Shown piece by piece: positions 7,245-14,873 of a stretch of DNA of 37,901 nucleotides (positions are counted from its first letter, which is position 1; each line of letters begins with the position of its first letter). The stretch spans positions 1 through 37,901 of the forward strand of contig NZ_WKCB01000055.1 in NCBI RefSeq assembly GCF_021606685.1, written 5' to 3'. Under the pieces are notes generated by a model. The model saw only the letters and a program-made list of their open reading frames with translations, made no database searches and was not told where the DNA came from. The stretch is from Pseudomonas syringae (lineage in GTDB: Bacteria; Pseudomonadota; Gammaproteobacteria; Pseudomonadales; Pseudomonadaceae). The position numbers and the translations under genes are program-made.

Positions 7245-8564
7245 ATGCTATTCAACGCCCACAAGAAAACCATCAGTACCCTGCAACACACCCTTGCTCA
7301 ACAGACCAGTCTGCTGAATGCCATCGAGTCTTCAATGGCCGTGATTGAGTTCGACCTGCAAGGCAACGTCCTACGGGCCAATGACAACTTTCTCAAGACC
7401 ATGAACTACCGCGCCGATCAGGTGGTGGGCCAGCCGCACCGCATGTTCTGCACGCCCGCATTCGACCGCAGCGCCGAGTACAACCAGCTGTGGTCGACCC
7501 TGCGCAACGGCCAATTCCAGGCAGGGACCTTCGAGCGCGTGGCGGGCAACGGTGAGTCGGTATGGCTGGAAGCCAGCTACAACCCGGTTCATGATGCTGC
7601 AGGCCAGGTGATCAAAGTGGTGAAGTACGCCATGGACGTCACCCCGCGCCTGCAGGCCGAAAGCGAAGCCAACGCCAAACTGGAAGCCATCGGCCGGGCA
7701 ATGGCGGTGATCGAATTCAACCTAGACGGCACCATCATCACGGCCAATTCGAACTTCCTGCAGCGCATGGGATACAGCCTGGCGCAGATCCAGGGCAAGC
7801 ATCATCGCCTGTTCTGTACTGCAGAATTGGCCAACAGCGCGACCTACAGTGATTTCTGGCGACGCCTTAACCAGGGCGAGCTGTTCAGCGGGCAATTCGA
7901 ACGCGTGGACAAGCATGGCCAAACCGTGTGGCTCGAAGCCAACTACAACCCGGTCTACGACGCCAGCGGGCGCTTGTGCAAAGTGGTCAAGTTCGCATCG
8001 GACATCACCCAGCGCGTGCAACAGCATGCTGCGGATGCACACAGCGCTGCGCAGGCCTATCACTTGTCCCTGCAGACCCAAGACATGGCGGAAAAAGGCG
8101 CCGAAGTAATTCAGAAAACAGCCAGCGGCATGCGTGAAATTTCCGCAGATATCGACGAATCCTCGCAACTGATCGCCAAGCTGGGTGACCGCTCGCAGCA
8201 GATCACTGCCATCGTCAACACCATTCGTGGCATTGCCGACCAGACCAACCTGCTGGCCCTCAACGCCGCCATCGAAGCGGCACGCGCTGGTGAACAAGGC
8301 CGGGGGTTTGCCGTGGTCGCCGATGAAGTGCGGCAGCTGGCGGCACGCACCAGCGGTTCCACCACCGAGATTTCCAGCATGATCGCAATGATTCAGGCTG
8401 AAACCCGCCAGGCCATCGACAGCATGGACGCCACGCGCGACCGCGCCGCGCAAGGTGTGGAACTGGCCAACCAGGCGGGTACGGTGATCCTGCAGATTCG
8501 CGAAGGCACCAGCGAGGCGGTGCAGGCCGTCAGCGCGTTCGCCAATGAGCGCGGCGGCAGCTGA
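7245..8564 (+). CDS. PAS-PAS methyl-accepting chemoreceptor, soluble, BdlA-like
   Basis: 439 residues from ATG 7245. There are two tandem PAS domains of nearly the same sequence, each starting MAVIEF and ending with SYNPV or NYNPV and KVVKYAMDVT or KFASDIT, at about residues 20-125 and 145-250. A chemoreceptor signalling domain follows, with the conserved hairpin tip GIADQTNLLALNAAIEAARA, then EQGRGFAVVADEVRQLA. There is no membrane segment. This layout and length are those of BdlA, which promotes biofilm dispersal in P. aeruginosa, and of related Aer-like redox sensors. The upstream frame is open to 7080 but lacks a good ribosome site; a separate 53-codon frame with a good site overlaps the start (7156-7317). 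The cofactor (haem or flavin) is not evident from sequence. Confidence 0.88.
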   Translation: MLFNAHKKTISTLQHTLAQQTSLLNAIESSMAVIEFDLQGNVLRANDNFLKTMNYRADQVVGQPHRMFCTPAFDRSAEYNQLWSTLRNGQFQAGTFERVAGNGESVWLEASYNPVHDAAGQVIKVVKYAMDVTPRLQAESEANAKLEAIGRAMAVIEFNLDGTIITANSNFLQRMGYSLAQIQGKHHRLFCTAELANSATYSDFWRRLNQGELFSGQFERVDKHGQTVWLEANYNPVYDASGRLCKVVKFASDITQRVQQHAADAHSAAQAYHLSLQTQDMAEKGAEVIQKTASGMREISADIDESSQLIAKLGDRSQQITAIVNTIRGIADQTNLLALNAAIEAARAGEQGRGFAVVADEVRQLAARTSGSTTEISSMIAMIQAETRQAIDSMDATRDRAAQGVELANQAGTVILQIREGTSEAVQAVSAFANERGGS

Positions 8565-8637
8565 CCCGATCTTCATGCGGGCGGCCGAGGGCTCGGTCTA
8601 TAGTGCTTGACTGTCTCTATGACCATCCGAGCCCGCC

Positions 8638-9159
8638 ATGAACCCTGACAAACCCCAAGCCGACCCCGTCGACCACCTACGTTTCCATCGCGGCCACGCC
8701 CACCTGGCGCCAACGTTCGGCAACGACACCTTTGCGCTCAAGGCCGAAGCGTTTGCACGCTTTTTTGGCACACCGGCCTTCCTCGGCGCGCAAACCGCAA
8801 TCGTGGTCCTGTGGGTGGTGCTGAACATGACCGGCATCACGCATTTCGACGTGTACCCGTTCATCCTGCTCAACCTGGCGTTCAGCCTGCAATCGGCCTA
8901 CGCCGCACCGTTGATCCTGCTCGCGCAGACACGCCAGGCGGCCCGCGACAAGGCTCAGTCGGACGCCGATGCGCAGCACCGCGAAGCGCTGGCCGTCGCC
9001 AATTCCGAGCGCCAGGCCCAGGCCGCGCAGACCACCAAGCAGTTGCTTGAACTGCTGGAGCAGAACACCCGGCTCACCGAAATGACCAAACAGCTGACGG
9101 AGCACATCGACGCCCTAACCTGCGAAATGCACCAAAATTTTGTACGAAAACCTCAGTAG
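8638..9159 (+). CDS. DUF1003 membrane protein
   Basis: 173 residues. The central part has two predicted membrane helices (about FLGAQTAIVVLWVVLNMTGI and FILLNLAFSLQSAYAAPLIL) joined by a short loop containing FDVYPF, which is the DUF1003 signature. It is followed by LLAQTRQAARDKAQSDADAQ and a long heptad-rich C-terminal tail that is probably a coiled coil. The N-terminus is polar and begins with repeated Pro/Asp. DUF1003 proteins are inner-membrane proteins of unknown function. The gene is 73 bases downstream of the chemoreceptor and could be read with it, though a short gap with TTGACT suggests a separate promoter. It converges on the LysR gene with only 23 bases between stops. Confidence 0.85.
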   Translation: MNPDKPQADPVDHLRFHRGHAHLAPTFGNDTFALKAEAFARFFGTPAFLGAQTAIVVLWVVLNMTGITHFDVYPFILLNLAFSLQSAYAAPLILLAQTRQAARDKAQSDADAQHREALAVANSERQAQAAQTTKQLLELLEQNTRLTEMTKQLTEHIDALTCEMHQNFVRKPQ

Positions 9160-9182
9160 CCACGCCTCGATTCCGCGTTGCC

Positions 9183-10064
9183 TCAGGGTTTGAGCCGCAC
9201 ATGCCGGCCCAACTCATCAAACAGCGTGACCACCGAGCGCAGCGCCCGGCAATCGGGACGCGTCAGCAACCAGAGCGCCGTGTCGTGCCCTGCCAACGCA
9301 GGACCCGCCGGTTGCAGGGTGCCATCCAATAGAAAATCCGGCAGCGCTGCCACCCCCAGGCCCGCCCGCACCAATTCGGTCACCGACAACATGCTGTTGC
9401 AGCGGTAGCTGAGGCGCACGCCGGGCAAGTGCTCACGGCGCCAGGCCACCGTGGGGTGGTCGGGCAGGAAGTCATCCGGCGCGATCCAGGCCAGATCGGC
9501 CAACTCAGCGCCTGGGTGGCGGCGTACATAGTCGACGCTGGCGCACACTTGGTACGACACGGTGCCGAGGCAACGCCCTACAAGGTGTTCCGGCGGCGTG
9601 CGGGTCAGACGCAGGGCGATGTCCGCGTCGCGGCGGCTGAGGTTGGCAAAATCATTCGACGTGCTCAGCTCCAGGGTCAGCGCCGGGTAATGCGGCATGA
9701 AGTGCGCGAGGGCCGGCAGCAACAGGCCTTGCAGCACCGAGTCGGTACAGGTGAGGCGTACCGTGCCGCTGATCACCTCACCGCCCTGCTCCACACCAAC
9801 CCGTGCGGCTTCCAGCGCTTGTTCTGCGTGTTCGGCCTGCTGCGCCAAGGTGCTGGCCAAGCTGGTCGGCAGGTAGCCGGCGCGGCTTTTTTCAAACAGC
9901 GTCTGGCCCAGCGCCGCCTCCAGGCGCCTGACCGCGCGGAACACCGTGGACACATCCACCCGCAACAGCGCCGCCGCCCGCGCCAGCGTGCCACCACGCA
10001 CCAGCGCAAGGATCAGCGACAGGTCGGGGTAGTCGATTTGATAGTGCGTTGCTGCATTGAGCAT
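9183..10064 (-). CDS. LysR-family regulator divergent from the amidotransferase-like operon
   Basis: 293 residues. The winged helix-turn-helix occupies residues 8-67 (DLSLILALVRGGTLARAAAL, then VDVSTVFRAVRRLEAALGQT and LFEKSRAGYLPT), and the effector domain follows to about residue 290. Substrate-domain hallmarks are GTVRLTCTD and the RRDADIALRLTRTP stretch. The start at ATG 10064 (MLNAATHYQ) is chosen because the domain begins directly after it; upstream in-frame starts would add an unrelated hydrophobic stretch. It faces away from the amidotransferase-like gene over about 80 bases that hold two AACGCCAAT repeats 21 bp apart. Regulation of that operon is likely. Confidence 0.9.
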   Translation of the reverse strand: MLNAATHYQIDYPDLSLILALVRGGTLARAAALLRVDVSTVFRAVRRLEAALGQTLFEKSRAGYLPTSLASTLAQQAEHAEQALEAARVGVEQGGEVISGTVRLTCTDSVLQGLLLPALAHFMPHYPALTLELSTSNDFANLSRRDADIALRLTRTPPEHLVGRCLGTVSYQVCASVDYVRRHPGAELADLAWIAPDDFLPDHPTVAWRREHLPGVRLSYRCNSMLSVTELVRAGLGVAALPDFLLDGTLQPAGPALAGHDTALWLLTRPDCRALRSVVTLFDELGRHVRLKP

Positions 10065-10071
10065 ATGGGTA

Positions 10072-10101
10072 AACGCCAATATTGATTGCGTGAACGCCAA
10101 T
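10072..10101. promoter_or_regulatory. Two AACGCCAAT direct repeats, 21 bp apart (putative LysR sites)
   Basis: AACGCCAAT occurs at 10072-10080 and 10093-10101, exactly two helical turns apart, so the two copies would be on the same face of the DNA. CAATATTG, a small palindrome, overlaps the first copy. The site lies in the divergent LysR/amidotransferase-like promoter region. Confidence 0.5.
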
Positions 10102-10144
10102 CTATAGTGGGCGCCAGGACTCAACAAGCCATGGGATGCCTTTG

Positions 10145-10852
10145 ATGACCGCCACTGCGCTGCACCTCGCCCTGATCGGCGACTACACCCCCGATGTGAC
10201 CGCCCACCAAGCCATTCCCGTTGCCGTGCAACTCGCCGCCGACCACCTTGGCCTCAAGGTTCATCTGCAATGGCTCGACACCGATACCCTCACGCCCTCC
10301 ACCGAGCTGCACGGTTTTGACGGTTTCTGGTGCGTGCCCGGCAGCCCCTATCGCGACCCCGAGGGCGCCCTGCGCGCCATCCGTTTCGCCCGCGAGCAGC
10401 AGCGACCTTTCCTCGGCACCTGCGGCGGTTTTCAGCATGCGATGCTCGAATATGCGCGCAATGTGCTGGGCTGGGCCGATGCCGAGCACGGCGAACTCGT
10501 CCCGGAAGCCAAACGCGCCATCATCACACCTCTGAACTGCGCCTTGGTGGAGTCGACCGGCGCCGTGCGTTTAACCCCCTATACACGCATCGCCGACGCT
10601 TACGGCAGCCTGGATCTGCATGAAGGTTATCGCTGCAGCTACGGTGTCAACCCGCAGTGCCTTGAGGCGCTGCTGGCGGGTGACCTGATCGCCAGTGGCC
10701 ACGACGCGGCGGGCGAGCTTCGCGCAGCGGAACTGCTGGGCCATCCGTTCTTCGTCACCACCTTGTTCCAACCGGAACGCGCCGCGCTCAAGGGCATCAC
10801 CCCGCCCCTGGTGATTGCGCTGCTCAAGGCGTGCCAGGAGCAATCGGCATGA
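10145..10852 (+). CDS. CTP-synthase-like class I glutamine amidotransferase domain protein
   Basis: 235 residues, a free-standing glutaminase-type domain related to the C-terminal half of PyrG. HLALIGDYTPDVTAHQA opens the fold, FWCVPGSPYRD forms the oxyanion-strand region, and the nucleophile elbow is GTCGGFQH with C93. Near the C-terminus the usual HPE of the triad is replaced by FQPER, so the triad appears as Cys-Gln-Glu; an upstream HPFFVTTL might supply a His. The synthetase half is absent. Either ATG 10136 or 10145 could start; the second is chosen by similarity to the fold start. Its stop overlaps the next start (ATGA), so the two are translationally coupled. The physiological reaction is not known. 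Confidence 0.78.
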   Translation: MTATALHLALIGDYTPDVTAHQAIPVAVQLAADHLGLKVHLQWLDTDTLTPSTELHGFDGFWCVPGSPYRDPEGALRAIRFAREQQRPFLGTCGGFQHAMLEYARNVLGWADAEHGELVPEAKRAIITPLNCALVESTGAVRLTPYTRIADAYGSLDLHEGYRCSYGVNPQCLEALLAGDLIASGHDAAGELRAAELLGHPFFVTTLFQPERAALKGITPPLVIALLKACQEQSA

Positions 10853-11178
10853 TCGCCAACACACCCGCCCCGCCCTACTACGCGGTGATTTTCAGCTCAC
10901 TGCGCACCGAGGGTGACCAAGGCTACGGCGAGGCCGCCACCCGCATGCTCGAACTAGCGCGCGAGCAACCTGGGTTTCTTGGCGTGGAATCGGCACGCGA
11001 GGACGGCCTGGGCATTACTGTGTCGTACTGGGCAAGCGAGGCGGCGATCCTGGCCTGGAAGCAGCAGGCCGAGCACCGTGCGGTGCGCGAGCAAGGACGC
11101 GCCAGCTGGTACTCGGCGTTTCAGACACGGGTATGCAAAGTGGAACGGGCCTACGCCTTCGCGAGCGAATTACCCTGA
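10849..11178 (+). CDS. Antibiotic biosynthesis monooxygenase (ABM)-domain protein
   Basis: 109 residues with the dimeric alpha-beta ABM fold: PYYAVIFSSLRTEGDQGYGE, the helix RMLELAREQPGFLGVESARE and the strand GITVSYWASEAAILAWKQQA, ending in a YSAFQTRVCKVERAY strand. Such proteins act as small cofactor-free oxygenases or as stress proteins; the substrate is unknown. The start at 10849 overlaps the preceding stop (ATGA), giving a two-gene operon with the amidotransferase-like gene. A degenerate first unit of the REP array begins at the last base of the stop codon. Confidence 0.85.
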   Translation: MIANTPAPPYYAVIFSSLRTEGDQGYGEAATRMLELAREQPGFLGVESAREDGLGITVSYWASEAAILAWKQQAEHRAVREQGRASWYSAFQTRVCKVERAYAFASELP

Positions 11179-11417
11179 AAGTGTTTCGAGCAGGCTTGTG
11201 TGGCAAGCAGGCTTGTGTGGCGAGCGGGCTTGCCCGCGTTGGGCTGCGAAGCAGCCCCAAAACCAGCGCTCGCGGTATCTCTGTAATACCGAGGGGCTGC
11301 ATGGGGGCGCTTCGCACCCCAACGCGGGCAAGCCCGCTCGCCACACAAGCCCGCTTACCACACGAACCTGCTCGCCACACAGGCCTGCTTGCCACACAGG
11401 CCCGCTCGCCACATAAG
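11178..11417. repeat. REP array with 17-bp tandem units flanking a central hairpin
   Basis: On the left, three 17-bp units of type CTTGTGTGGCGAGCGGG (one degenerate at 11178-11194, then 11195-11211 and 11212-11228) lead into GCTTGCCCGCGTTGGG. On the right, AACGCGGGCAAG leads into five head-to-tail 17-bp units in the opposite orientation (11333-11349, 11350-11366, 11367-11383, 11384-11400, 11401-11417). The core between them contains smaller inverted repeats (GGGCTGCGAAGCAGCCC and GGGGGCGCTTCGCACCCC). The structure is an inverted REP pair whose ends have grown by unit duplication. It lies between the ABM gene and the DUF2025 gene, which converge. Confidence 0.85.
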
Positions 11418-11444
11418 CTACTGCTAACAGAAGTCTTGCTCGGC

Positions 11445-11768
11445 TCAGTTGACCAGACTGCGCAACGCGCTGATCTGCGGAATCTCCACCCGGCGCATGT
11501 AAGCGCGCAGCGGCTCGGTGATGTTGATGCGGTCGTCGATGTTCTGGTCGAGCAGCAGTTGGATACGCTCACGCGACAGGGTCATGGTTTGCTCGGGGGC
11601 CGGCAGCCAGACAAATTCGGCGGTGGGGATGATGCCGTCATCGGCCACGTCCATGCCGAAGGCGTCTTCGCTGAAACGTACGATGTACTGGCCAGTCTTG
11701 CGGTTCAGGCCGACAAAACCGTGGAGTTGGTCGGCAGCCTGGCAGATAAGCTCGGAAGTGATGCGCAT
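11445..11768 (-). CDS. DUF2025 protein
   Basis: 107 residues beginning MRITSELICQAADQLHGFVG and containing NRKTGQYIVRFSEDAFGMDV, LLDQNIDDRINITEPLRAYM and the tail ISALRSLVN. I recognise this as the DUF2025 family, a small Pseudomonas-restricted protein of unknown function. The frame is open upstream to 11891, but ATG 11768 matches the family start. There is no signal peptide or membrane segment, so it is probably cytoplasmic. It is transcribed toward the REP array. Confidence 0.8.
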   Translation of the reverse strand: MRITSELICQAADQLHGFVGLNRKTGQYIVRFSEDAFGMDVADDGIIPTAEFVWLPAPEQTMTLSRERIQLLLDQNIDDRINITEPLRAYMRRVEIPQISALRSLVN

Positions 11769-12000
11769 GGTAAACCTCACTGAAAAGTCCCACGGGGACT
11801 GGAAAGATGGTTTACACGCGTGGCAGAAAGTACCGTCCTCTAACGGGGCAGCTGCGGGCAAGAGTACTGGAATGCGTCCCAAAAAAACCAAGAAAATTGG
11901 CGCGTGCGCACGTTAATGTCGGTTTGGTGATAGCGCCTTTCGCAATCAATTGTTAAAAAGGAGGCCTTCTCAAAGCTACCTCCACGAAAGGACTTCGCAT

Positions 12001-13128
12001 ATGCCTGTCACGTTTTCCAAGAGCGCCCTGCTGCTCGCCCTGGCGCTCGGCCTTGGCCAGGCACAGGCGGCCGAACCGATCAGCCCGGCTGAATTGGCGA
12101 CAAACGAAGGCATTCCCTACCCTGCCGTGATCGCTCACCGAGGCGCTTCCTACGATGCACCGGAGTCCACCGCGGCGGCCTACAAGGTCGCTCGCGACCT
12201 GGGCGCCGACTACCTGGAACTGGACCTGCAGCGCAGCAAGGACGGCGTATTGTTCGCCCTGCACGACAACAACCTGCAGCGCACCACCGACGTAGCCACC
12301 AAGTTCCCCGAGCGCAAAGATGCGCCGGCCAACGAATTCACCTGGAAAGAACTGCAAACCCTCGACGCCGGCAGCTGGTTCAACGCCGCCTACCCGGACC
12401 GCGCGCGCCCAGGCTTCGTCGGCCTGAAAATCCAGAGCCTGGACGACATCATCAAGATCGCCGAAGGCAACCCGCAGCACAAACCAGGCCTCTACATCGA
12501 AACCAAAGAACCCAAGCAATTCCCGGGCATCGAAGCCGACCTGAAAAACAAGCTGCTGGATAAAGGCTGGCTCAGCTCCGCCGGCTCCAAGCTGGGCAAG
12601 AGCAACACCGGCGTCGGCCAGGGCAAGGGCCGCGTGGTGCTGCAAACTTTCGAGACTGCCAGCCTCAAAGAGCTGCAAAAAGAAATGCCGAACACGCCGA
12701 AAATCCTGCTGCTGTGGGTAGGTGAAGGCAGCATCGAGCCAAAATCCAAGCAGACCTTTGCCGAATCCGGCGAACCGACCAAGGCCGCCTACTACGCCAA
12801 GCAAGAGCCCAAAGACGCTGCCGAATTCGAAAAGTGGGTGGACCAAGCCAAGAGCCTCGGCGCCATCGGCACCGGCCCTTCGGCTGAGCTGACCGACCAC
12901 GGCGACCAGAGCTACACCGACCTGGTGAAACCTGAAATGAACCAGCTGACCCACGACAAGGGCTTGCTGGTGCACGTCTACACCGTGGATGAGCCGGTGG
13001 ATTTCGACAAGGTGATGAAGGCCGGCGTGGATGGCATCTTTACCAACCGCGCTGCCGAACTGTTGAAGTTCTACAAGCGCTGGCCGTCGTCCAGCGTGCA
13101 AGACCTGCTGAACGACTACAAATACTGA
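12001..13128 (+). CDS. glpQ: Periplasmic glycerophosphodiester phosphodiesterase
   Basis: 375 residues. A signal peptide (FSKSALLLALALGLGQAQAA, cleavage after about residue 24) directs it to the periplasm. The catalytic GDPD barrel starts with IAHRGASYDAPESTAAAY (H46, R47, the essential motif), followed by YLELDLQRSKDG and LFALHDNNLQRTTD, which carry the metal-binding acidic pair and second catalytic His. HVYTVDEP and GVDGIFTNR close the barrel. It hydrolyses glycerophosphodiesters to glycerol 3-phosphate and an alcohol. ATG 12001 is preferred: AAAGGA sits upstream and the signal peptide starts there. The length fits E. coli GlpQ. No partner glpT is nearby. Confidence 0.93.
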   Translation: MPVTFSKSALLLALALGLGQAQAAEPISPAELATNEGIPYPAVIAHRGASYDAPESTAAAYKVARDLGADYLELDLQRSKDGVLFALHDNNLQRTTDVATKFPERKDAPANEFTWKELQTLDAGSWFNAAYPDRARPGFVGLKIQSLDDIIKIAEGNPQHKPGLYIETKEPKQFPGIEADLKNKLLDKGWLSSAGSKLGKSNTGVGQGKGRVVLQTFETASLKELQKEMPNTPKILLLWVGEGSIEPKSKQTFAESGEPTKAAYYAKQEPKDAAEFEKWVDQAKSLGAIGTGPSAELTDHGDQSYTDLVKPEMNQLTHDKGLLVHVYTVDEPVDFDKVMKAGVDGIFTNRAAELLKFYKRWPSSSVQDLLNDYKY

Positions 13129-13141
13129 AGTCAGTGTGCCA

Positions 13142-13157
13142 TTAAGGATGAGTTAAG
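13142..13157 (+). promoter_or_regulatory. TTAAG direct repeat (putative OmpR-family response regulator site)
   Basis: TTAAG at 13142-13146 and 13153-13157, 11 bp apart, resembles the two half-sites bound by PmrA-type regulators (HTTAA-N6-HTTAA). It lies 56 bases upstream of the PepSY start codon. One flanking base departs from the consensus. Confidence 0.4.
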
Positions 13158-13212
13158 TTGCGCCGGTTAATCTGGCGCCACTAAAACAGCTCACCCAAGA
13201 AGGAAAGACAGC

Positions 13213-13518
13213 ATGAAAACCTTGACCGCACTGTTCGCCGCCACTGCCCTGACCGTGACCGCCGGCCTGGCCCAGGCTGATGTTCGCCCCGACCATATCG
13301 AAGGCCTGCTCAAGTCCGGCGCGGTGATGCCTTTTGACAAACTCAACGCTGCCGCTGTGGCCAAGCATGCCGGTGCCAACATCACCGACACCGAGCTGGA
13401 CCACAAAAACGGCGTGCTGGTCTACGAAGTTGACCTGACCGACACCGCCGGCAAGAAGTTTGAAGTGAAGCTCGACGCCAAGACCGGCGCTGTGTTGGAA
13501 GACAAGCAAGACACGTGA
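13213..13518 (+). CDS. Small periplasmic PepSY-domain protein
   Basis: 101 residues: a signal peptide MKTLTALFAATALTVTAGLA with cleavage after QA (about residue 22), then a PepSY domain (about 30-100) with the typical NGVLVYEVDLTD and GKKFEVKLDAKTGAVLE strands. PepSY proteins are thought to inhibit proteases or modulate sensor kinases in the periplasm. AGGAAAGACAGC precedes the start as a good ribosome site. The TTAAG repeat upstream suggests control by a two-component system. A strong terminator follows. Confidence 0.88.
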   Translation: MKTLTALFAATALTVTAGLAQADVRPDHIEGLLKSGAVMPFDKLNAAAVAKHAGANITDTELDHKNGVLVYEVDLTDTAGKKFEVKLDAKTGAVLEDKQDT

Positions 13519-13528
13519 ATTGCCCCTC

Positions 13529-13565
13529 AAAAAACCGCGCCACCTCAGGGTGGCGCGGTTTTTTT
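13529..13565 (+). terminator. Intrinsic terminator after PepSY gene
   Basis: CCGCGCCACC / GGTGGCGCGG stem with a 4-nt loop, A run before and seven T after. A run on both sides allows use from either strand. Confidence 0.92.
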
Positions 13566-13700
13566 GTGCGTGTGCGTTAGCCAGTCGTAGGAAAACCCTC
13601 AATTTAATGAATGAAATTACACCTGCAATACTCAAGGTCGTTAATATCCCTGCACTGGCCGGGGCATAACGCTCAGCACCTTCCGGATCGAGACTGCTGC

Positions 13701-14873
13701 ATGGGGCAAAAAGCCGCCGACATCGCCACCATTGGCCGAATCAGTGCCGTACCCGCGATGCTCCAAGTCATCAGCGACATGACCGGCCTGCGCTTTGCTG
13801 CCGTGGCACGGGTGACCGATGACACCTGGACCGCCTGCGCGGTGCTCGACCACTTGGGTTTCGGCCTTGGCGTGGGCGGCGAGCTGGACCTGACTACCAC
13901 CATCTGCCACGAAATTCGGGGCTCCCACGTGTCGGTGGTGATCGACAAAGCCAGCGAAGACCCGGTCTATCACGACCATCACACGCCGCGTATGTACCAG
14001 TTTGAAAGCTACATTTCGGTGCCGGTGTTCCGTACCGACGGGCGCTTCTTCGGCACCATCTGCGCCCTCGACCCCACCCCTGCAAGCCTGCGCAGCAGCA
14101 CGATCCAGTCGACCATGGAGTCGTTCGCGCGCGTGCTGTCATTGCAGATCGAAGCCGAAGAAGCTGCAGAGCAGACCCACGCGCAACTGCAGGAAGAACG
14201 CGGCACTGCCGAACTGCGCGAGCAATTCATCGCCGTGCTGGGCCATGACCTGCGCAACCCGCTGTTCGCGATCAACGTCGGCGCCGAACGTTTGCTGCGC
14301 AAACACCCGGACCCGGCCACCGACACGCTGCTGCGGCATATCCTTGCCAGCGGCCGGCGCGCCGCGCAGTTGGTCGAAGACGTGCTGGACTTCGCCCGCG
14401 GGCGCATGGGCAGCGGAATTCCGTTGAACATCGGCGAGTGCCAGGGCTTGCAGGATGCCTTGCAGCACGTGGTGTCGGAGGTACAAAGCGTGCATCCGCA
14501 GCGGCTCATCCAGGCCGAGATCGGCGACCTGCGAGGCGTGAACGGCGACCGCGAACGCCTGGCGCAATTGCTCTCCAACCTGGTGGCCAATGCCATCCAC
14601 CATGGCGCCCATGATGGCCCGGTGGAGGTCACGGCAAAGATCGAACAAGGCCACTTCACATTGACCGTGAAGAACCCCGGCACAATCGACGAACTGGCAC
14701 TGCCGCGCCTGTTCCAGCCCTACGCGCGCCCGGCCAAAAACACCCCACAAGCCGGGCTGGGCCTGGGTTTGTATATCGTCAAGCAGATTGCCGACGCCCA
14801 CGGCGGTGAACTAAGCGTGTCCACCACCGCCGAGCACGGCACCCTCTTCACGTTCAGCCTGCCCACCGCCTGA
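13701..14873 (+). CDS. Orphan GAF-domain sensor histidine kinase
   Basis: 390 residues, soluble. An N-terminal GAF domain (about 10-165) contains TTICHEIRGSHVSVVIDKAS and the ISVPVFRTDGRFFGTICALD strand. A HisKA dimerisation domain follows, with H182 in VLGHDLRNPL as the phosphorylated His. An HATPase domain (about 285-388) has the N-box LLSNLVANAIHHG and the G-box GLGLGLYIVKQI. There is no membrane segment, so it reads an internal cue or small molecule. ATG 13701 is chosen because the GAF fold begins there; the frame is open to 13611. No response regulator is adjacent. Its stop abuts the chemoreceptor stop with no gap. Confidence 0.88.
   Translation: MGQKAADIATIGRISAVPAMLQVISDMTGLRFAAVARVTDDTWTACAVLDHLGFGLGVGGELDLTTTICHEIRGSHVSVVIDKASEDPVYHDHHTPRMYQFESYISVPVFRTDGRFFGTICALDPTPASLRSSTIQSTMESFARVLSLQIEAEEAAEQTHAQLQEERGTAELREQFIAVLGHDLRNPLFAINVGAERLLRKHPDPATDTLLRHILASGRRAAQLVEDVLDFARGRMGSGIPLNIGECQGLQDALQHVVSEVQSVHPQRLIQAEIGDLRGVNGDRERLAQLLSNLVANAIHHGAHDGPVEVTAKIEQGHFTLTVKNPGTIDELALPRLFQPYARPAKNTPQAGLGLGLYIVKQIADAHGGELSVSTTAEHGTLFTFSLPTA

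Noticed and set aside
11178..11417. Tandem 17-bp array considered as a CRISPR
   Set aside because: There are no spacers: units are contiguous and vary only by a few bases, and no cas genes are present.
11963..11984. GGAGG...CCTCC stem upstream of glpQ, considered as a riboswitch or thermosensor
   Set aside because: The stem is only 5 bp and lies upstream of the actual ribosome site (AAAGGA) of glpQ, so there is no clear mechanism.
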